Assembly: GCA_016928835.1 (NCBI GenBank)
Contig: JAFGJW010000006.1
Span: 1 to 64,000 of the forward strand
Reading direction: 5' to 3'
Source of the DNA: Candidatus Woesearchaeota archaeon
GTDB lineage: Archaea; Nanobdellota; Nanobdellia; Woesearchaeales; GW2011-AR15
Length of the DNA stretch: 64,000 bases
A program made the translations under genes and the position numbers. Below are positions 61,064-64,000 of this stretch, piece by piece. How positions within the stretch are numbered: position 1 is the stretch's first letter; each line of letters begins with the position of its first letter. A model generated the notes under the pieces. It was not told the origin of the DNA. It did not search any database and was given only the letters and a program-made list of their open reading frames with translations.

Positions 61064-61098
61064 GGGGGTTCAAGGGGGACAGAGTCCCCATTGTAAAA
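61064..61098. repeat. G-rich repeat, copy B
   Basis: GGGGGTTCAAGGGGG, a 7-nt spacer, CCCCATTGTAAAA. Same ends as copy A at 41771, with a different spacer that keeps GGGG..CCCC pairing. It lies beyond the 3' end of SRP RNA (minus strand) and downstream of the UPF0173 gene. Confidence 0.75.
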
Positions 61099-61133
61099 AA
61101 GTTTTATATAGAAAGCGGATGTTAAAAAAATAA

Positions 61134-61462
61134 GTTGAGAGGCACGCCCAAAGATGGATAATTACCCAGGAATATGGTTGACCTCAGCTTTTTCTCAATC
61201 CTGCAACCCCATAAGCACCAACATAATTGGTTAACGCTGCTTCATTCCTGATCTCTCACGTGCGTCAGCACAGGAGATGAGTGAACCTCCGAGTCTAACG
61301 CATGACGTGGTTCCCAAAAACATTAGTCCTACAGGACAAGAGATCATTGTCCAAGCCAAGACCATATTCAAAGGCGACTACCGCTCTTCAGGCTTCAGTC
61401 CTGTCATGAAGTCGATTTACAGTTACAGGGGACGACTAACCCCCCAACCTAGTCTCTCAGTG
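61134..61462 (-). ncRNA. Archaeal signal recognition particle RNA (7S)
   Basis: Minus strand, ends approximate. The 5' part GGGGGTTAGTCGTCCCC and CTGTAAC followed by AGGACTGAAGCCTGAAGAGCGG is the Alu-like domain of archaeal SRP RNA (helices 2-4). The S-domain carries helix 8, GAGATCAGGAATGAAGCAGC, where UCA-GGAA-UGA frames the GGAA tetraloop (61245-61248) and AGCAGC forms the SRP54-binding loop. The ends pair as TGAGAG / CTCTCA. SRP targets nascent membrane proteins to the translocon. Confidence 0.88.
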
Positions 61463-61509
61463 CATAGAAAAAGAACCTGATTTAAAAAAGTTATTCAAAA
61501 TCTAGAGTT

Positions 61510-62235
61510 TTAATTTGGAATGTGTTTAATACAGTGGTTTGTCCTATCATCTACAGTACCGTTTAAACAAACACCTATACTACCTTGACAATAAAACATT
61601 TGAGGTTTGAGTTCAACTTCAAAAAACCAGCAATCTCTATGAAAAACGATGAAAGGTTCTTTTAGACTAACTGGTGTGTAACCCTTCCCATTTAACTCAT
61701 TGATTGCTAGTTCTTTTGCTCTATTAATATTCATCTCTCCAGAGGAAATGTTCCCCTCAATTATCGAGCTGCAGGACCTATTTAAATCCAAAATGTAGTA
61801 TAGTTCGCCATTTATGTATTTAGTTGGAATAATTTTATAGGCGAGATTGTTACTATAATCCACTAATTCGATAATTGATATTTTACTAATCTCGCCCACG
61901 GGAACTTTTACTTTATTCCAAACATACTCGAAAACTACCTTATTCATATCACAAGGATCTCTAAGAGGATAAATGGTGCCGTTTTTCAATACCAGATACG
62001 ATGGACTTACAACAAAAGGGGCATGATCTTCTCCTATATAGAGATATACTGTAACCAGTGATGCTAAATTAGAATTATATTTTATTTTTTCTACACTGCA
62101 TGAGTCTACTCTAGTAAGGTTAAACTCTTTAATAACCAACATTGCCTCCTTTGGATAAGTGATAGTATTAATATGCGTACAACCATAAAAAAATATCGTG
62201 CTAAGTAATAATAAAAAGATTAAACTCTTTCTCAT
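61510..62235 (-). CDS. Lipoprotein of unknown function
   Basis: 241 residues. Signal peptide MRKSLIFLLLLSTIFFYGC with a lipobox (YGC, lipid cysteine at 19). The mature domain is beta-rich and has later cysteines (near 38, 98, 155, 207, 219, 228). C-terminal part GEMNINRAKELAINELNGKGYTP resembles the PepSY-type strand-helix pattern, weakly. No family assigned. Confidence 0.65.
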   Translation of the reverse strand: MRKSLIFLLLLSTIFFYGCTHINTITYPKEAMLVIKEFNLTRVDSCSVEKIKYNSNLASLVTVYLYIGEDHAPFVVSPSYLVLKNGTIYPLRDPCDMNKVVFEYVWNKVKVPVGEISKISIIELVDYSNNLAYKIIPTKYINGELYYILDLNRSCSSIIEGNISSGEMNINRAKELAINELNGKGYTPVSLKEPFIVFHRDCWFFEVELKPQMFYCQGSIGVCLNGTVDDRTNHCIKHIPN

Positions 62236-62355
62236 TTAATATTTATTTACTCATGTCCTCTTTATATATTTTATCGAACCACGTGATCTAATGATTTTGT
62301 AAGCAAGCTTGCAAGCGATATCCAGATGAAACAAGAATTATATTTGTATGAAGTT

Positions 62356-62700
62356 TTAAAAATGAATAATCTCTCCCACTTCTGTTTTAGTTTCTGCTAT
62401 TATTCCTTCTGGCAACTCAACAACATACTTTGCTTTATTTTTAGAAAAATATATTGCGAAGGGCTTTAGATTTTCTTTTATCTCTACTACCTTTTTATGT
62501 TTGTCCAAAAATAATACGTCTATTGGAAAAAATACAAAGAACATATGCAGGTCTACTCTGGTTGGCTTATTAAAAATGAAAATAAAGCCTGTATCTTTTA
62601 TTTTTCTAGAAAACATCAGTCCTTTTGCTTTTGAAAAAACACTACTTAGGATTTTTGTATTTTCACAAATCACTGTGTTTTTTGTTTTGTTTTTTATCAT
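62356..62700 (-). CDS. DUF192 family protein
   Basis: 114 residues. The family theme KAKGLMFSRKIKDTGFIFIF..VDLHMFFVFFPIDVLFLDKHKKVVEI.ENLKPF and the end VVELPEGII match DUF192, a small beta-barrel domain widespread in Archaea and Bacteria with no firmly known function. It begins right after the stop of the pilin-like gene at 62701. Confidence 0.88.
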   Translation of the reverse strand: MIKNKTKNTVICENTKILSSVFSKAKGLMFSRKIKDTGFIFIFNKPTRVDLHMFFVFFPIDVLFLDKHKKVVEIKENLKPFAIYFSKNKAKYVVELPEGIIAETKTEVGEIIHF

Positions 62701-63663
62701 TTAGCAATCGTTGTAAGTAAGTCTATCAACTTCATAGGTATCTATGCTTGAATCATCTATCCTGAACCAATCGGGCATATCAGTGACATTGCATTTGTCT
62801 GTGGTTGTGGCATTGCCAAAATAGATATAGTCAACTACAGATCTCGCCAGCAGTGGAATTCCCTGCGCATCCAAATCTTCGAGATTAACCATGCTTTCGA
62901 TACCATAAGGAGAAGGAGATAAATTTCCTGTGAACCTCATCAAGAAGCTGGGCGCATCTGTTGAGTTGATATAGTAAGAGTTTAGAAGGTGTTCATTCAG
63001 AACAGCGGTATCATTAGTTGCATCATCAATAAAATCACTGTTTGGCGTGATGTTTATGAGATTTGTTACCTTGTCTTCTGTCCCAACTGCGTAGAGTGGG
63101 TCCTCGAAACCAAGGATAGAGAATTCTCTTGTATAGATCCTGTCAAAAGTCCATGATGCAAGACCCTGTCCATCTTCGATATATACTGTTGTATTAAGAG
63201 TTACTAGAACATCCCAAGGCGTCACATGCTGGACATATATGTTCTTAACAGATAGGTCTAAATTAATATTGAGCTTGTTCGCCTCTTCATTTGTCCTAGT
63301 AAGCCAGCTTGTGATGTCTGCACCCTGTGCTCCTTGTGTCATAAGGTCGAGTGAAGTGCCGTTCATAGATCCGTTCACAATGATCTCAGTGAAAATTGAG
63401 TCAAAATCATCTACATATCCTTCTATGATACGCACATAGGCATTCATGCTTAACAAAGCTCTATAACCTCCTATAAATAGTTCCCTGTCCAGATCTTTCT
63501 CAAAATCACCAATAAAACTATTAATTGTTTTTATTCTTGCTGAGATAGCATTGCTTTTCTCTCTATATCTATATTTGTCTTTAGTGCTTACTACCGCAAC
63601 TATCAGGATTATAAGGAAAACAGCCATATATGTAAAAAAGACCCCTTTCTTGTTCATCTCCAC
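62701..63663 (-). CDS. Pilin-like membrane-anchored external protein
   Basis: 320 residues. N-terminus MEMNKKGVFFTYMAVFLIILIVAVV is a type-IV-pilin-like hydrophobic helix (KKG then a hydrophobic stretch). A beta-rich domain with several sequons and two late cysteines follows. The start overlaps the upstream gene's stop region by 10 nt. Together with the gene at 63654 and DUF192 it forms a run that enters the window from the right, probably an archaeal pilus or pseudopilus cluster (inference). Confidence 0.65.
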   Translation of the reverse strand: MEMNKKGVFFTYMAVFLIILIVAVVSTKDKYRYREKSNAISARIKTINSFIGDFEKDLDRELFIGGYRALLSMNAYVRIIEGYVDDFDSIFTEIIVNGSMNGTSLDLMTQGAQGADITSWLTRTNEEANKLNINLDLSVKNIYVQHVTPWDVLVTLNTTVYIEDGQGLASWTFDRIYTREFSILGFEDPLYAVGTEDKVTNLINITPNSDFIDDATNDTAVLNEHLLNSYYINSTDAPSFLMRFTGNLSPSPYGIESMVNLEDLDAQGIPLLARSVVDYIYFGNATTTDKCNVTDMPDWFRIDDSSIDTYEVDRLTYNDC

Positions 63664-64000
63664 ACCCTCACCTCTGCTATTGCAGGCCCCCAGGGGTAGG
63701 GTATCTGCTGCACAGAGATTGCACTCACCCTTAGATTGTATGCATCAATATTAACATATAATCTGCCATCATCATCATAGTCAAGGCTGTCAAACAATTG
63801 GAATGCGGCTGAGTCAATTGAATCATTAAGATCATAGCCCATGGCTGTGCTTGTATAGTTGCACACTTTGCTGCCAGTGTAATTCTCTGGCACATTTATT
63901 ATAGTTGAGGTGCCATCTTCAAACTCAATGTTCCAGCTGCAGCCAACTGCGAATGGAAGCACGTCAGCATATGACACAGATGAGGTAATAAGGCCTGTGT
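63654..64000 (-). CDS. Pilin-like or envelope protein, C-terminal part only
   Basis: The frame is open to the right edge, so the start is missing. The visible 115 residues have the strand-rich pattern of an external domain, with cysteines in VGCSWNIEF and SKVCNYTS and an acidic segment DYDDDGRLYVNIDAYNLRV. The gene overlaps the next one by 10 nt, implying coupled expression. An internal GTG at 63977 is unlikely to be the start because coding continues upstream of it. Confidence 0.6.
   Translation of the reverse strand, partial: TGLITSSVSYADVLPFAVGCSWNIEFEDGTSTIINVPENYTGSKVCNYTSTAMGYDLNDSIDSAAFQLFDSLDYDDDGRLYVNIDAYNLRVSAISVQQIPYPWGPAIAEVRVWR

Noticed and set aside
61277-61480. 67-residue frame on the plus strand
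   Set aside because: It lies entirely antisense to the SRP RNA gene, has no family resemblance and no start signal.
1-64000. CRISPR arrays, insertion sequences, rRNA genes
   Set aside because: No spaced identical repeats of 24-40 nt, no transposase-like proteins and no rRNA-like stretches were found.

Overview
This AT-rich window comes from an archaeon. Archaeal markers include GatE of the Glu-tRNA(Gln) amidotransferase, aIF5A with its hypusine loop, ribosomal protein L40e, the wyosine enzyme Taw1, an archaeal-type SRP RNA, TATA-box promoters (many apparently leaderless) and tRNA genes whose introns fit the bulge-helix-bulge (BHB) rule. Bacterial-looking components sit among them: a full-length RelA/SpoT homologue, a bacterial-type ThrRS, a parvulin, a cold-shock protein, lipobox lipoproteins and a two-component system. 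The mix suggests a DPANN-type lineage (Woesearchaeota/Pacearchaeota-like), but that placement is inference; no rRNA is present.

Layout. 0-2.1 kb: 3' part-missing gene for a giant Ig-like repeat surface protein. 2.3-10.7 kb: housekeeping (HerA-like ATPase, GatE, aIF5A, L40e, site-2 protease, TrmJ-like methylase, phosphoesterase, CDP-alcohol transferase, Taw1). 10.7-11.9 kb: two unknown membrane proteins. 12-25.4 kb: a surface-protein island with cadherin-like and beta-helix proteins, a small RHH regulator and a HEPN/MNT pair lodged between two paralogous beta-helix genes. 25.4-29.7 kb: Pcm, a lipoprotein, and a PaaK-like ligase with a phosphatidylserine-decarboxylase relative. 29.7-41.1 kb: an unusual cluster with a histidine kinase, a lactate/malate-dehydrogenase-like protein fused to a receiver domain, LuxE-like and LuxC-like enzymes, a FIST sensor, a PLP aminotransferase and a PEP-synthase-like remnant. 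Most of these are strikingly lysine-poor next to their neighbours. 41.1-45.8 kb: Nudix, three tandem paralogues of unknown function, an APC permease and three tRNA genes carrying seven introns in total. 45.8-49 kb: an M49-like metallopeptidase between two copies of a tRNA-Leu 3'-end sequence, then cold-shock, zinc-ribbon and parvulin genes. 48.9-53 kb: a threonine-rich leader peptide and hairpin ahead of thrS, convergent with the RelA/SpoT homologue. 53-64 kb: a Hel308-like fragment that stops after RecA1, enolase, RpiB and Rpe, other metabolic genes, SRP RNA and the start of a pilin-like gene group.

Main candidates for new biology: (1) the lysine-poor cluster at 29.7-41.1 kb, which reads as a possible make-and-sense system for a small carbonyl or amino compound, with a dehydrogenase fused to a receiver domain; (2) three tRNA genes with two, two and three introns, each intron predicted by a BHB and each splicing to a canonical tRNA; (3) a Thr-codon-rich leader peptide directly ahead of thrS, suggesting leader-peptide attenuation in an archaeon; (4) a HEPN/MNT module with four palindromic operators around its TATA box, translationally joined to a surface-protein gene.
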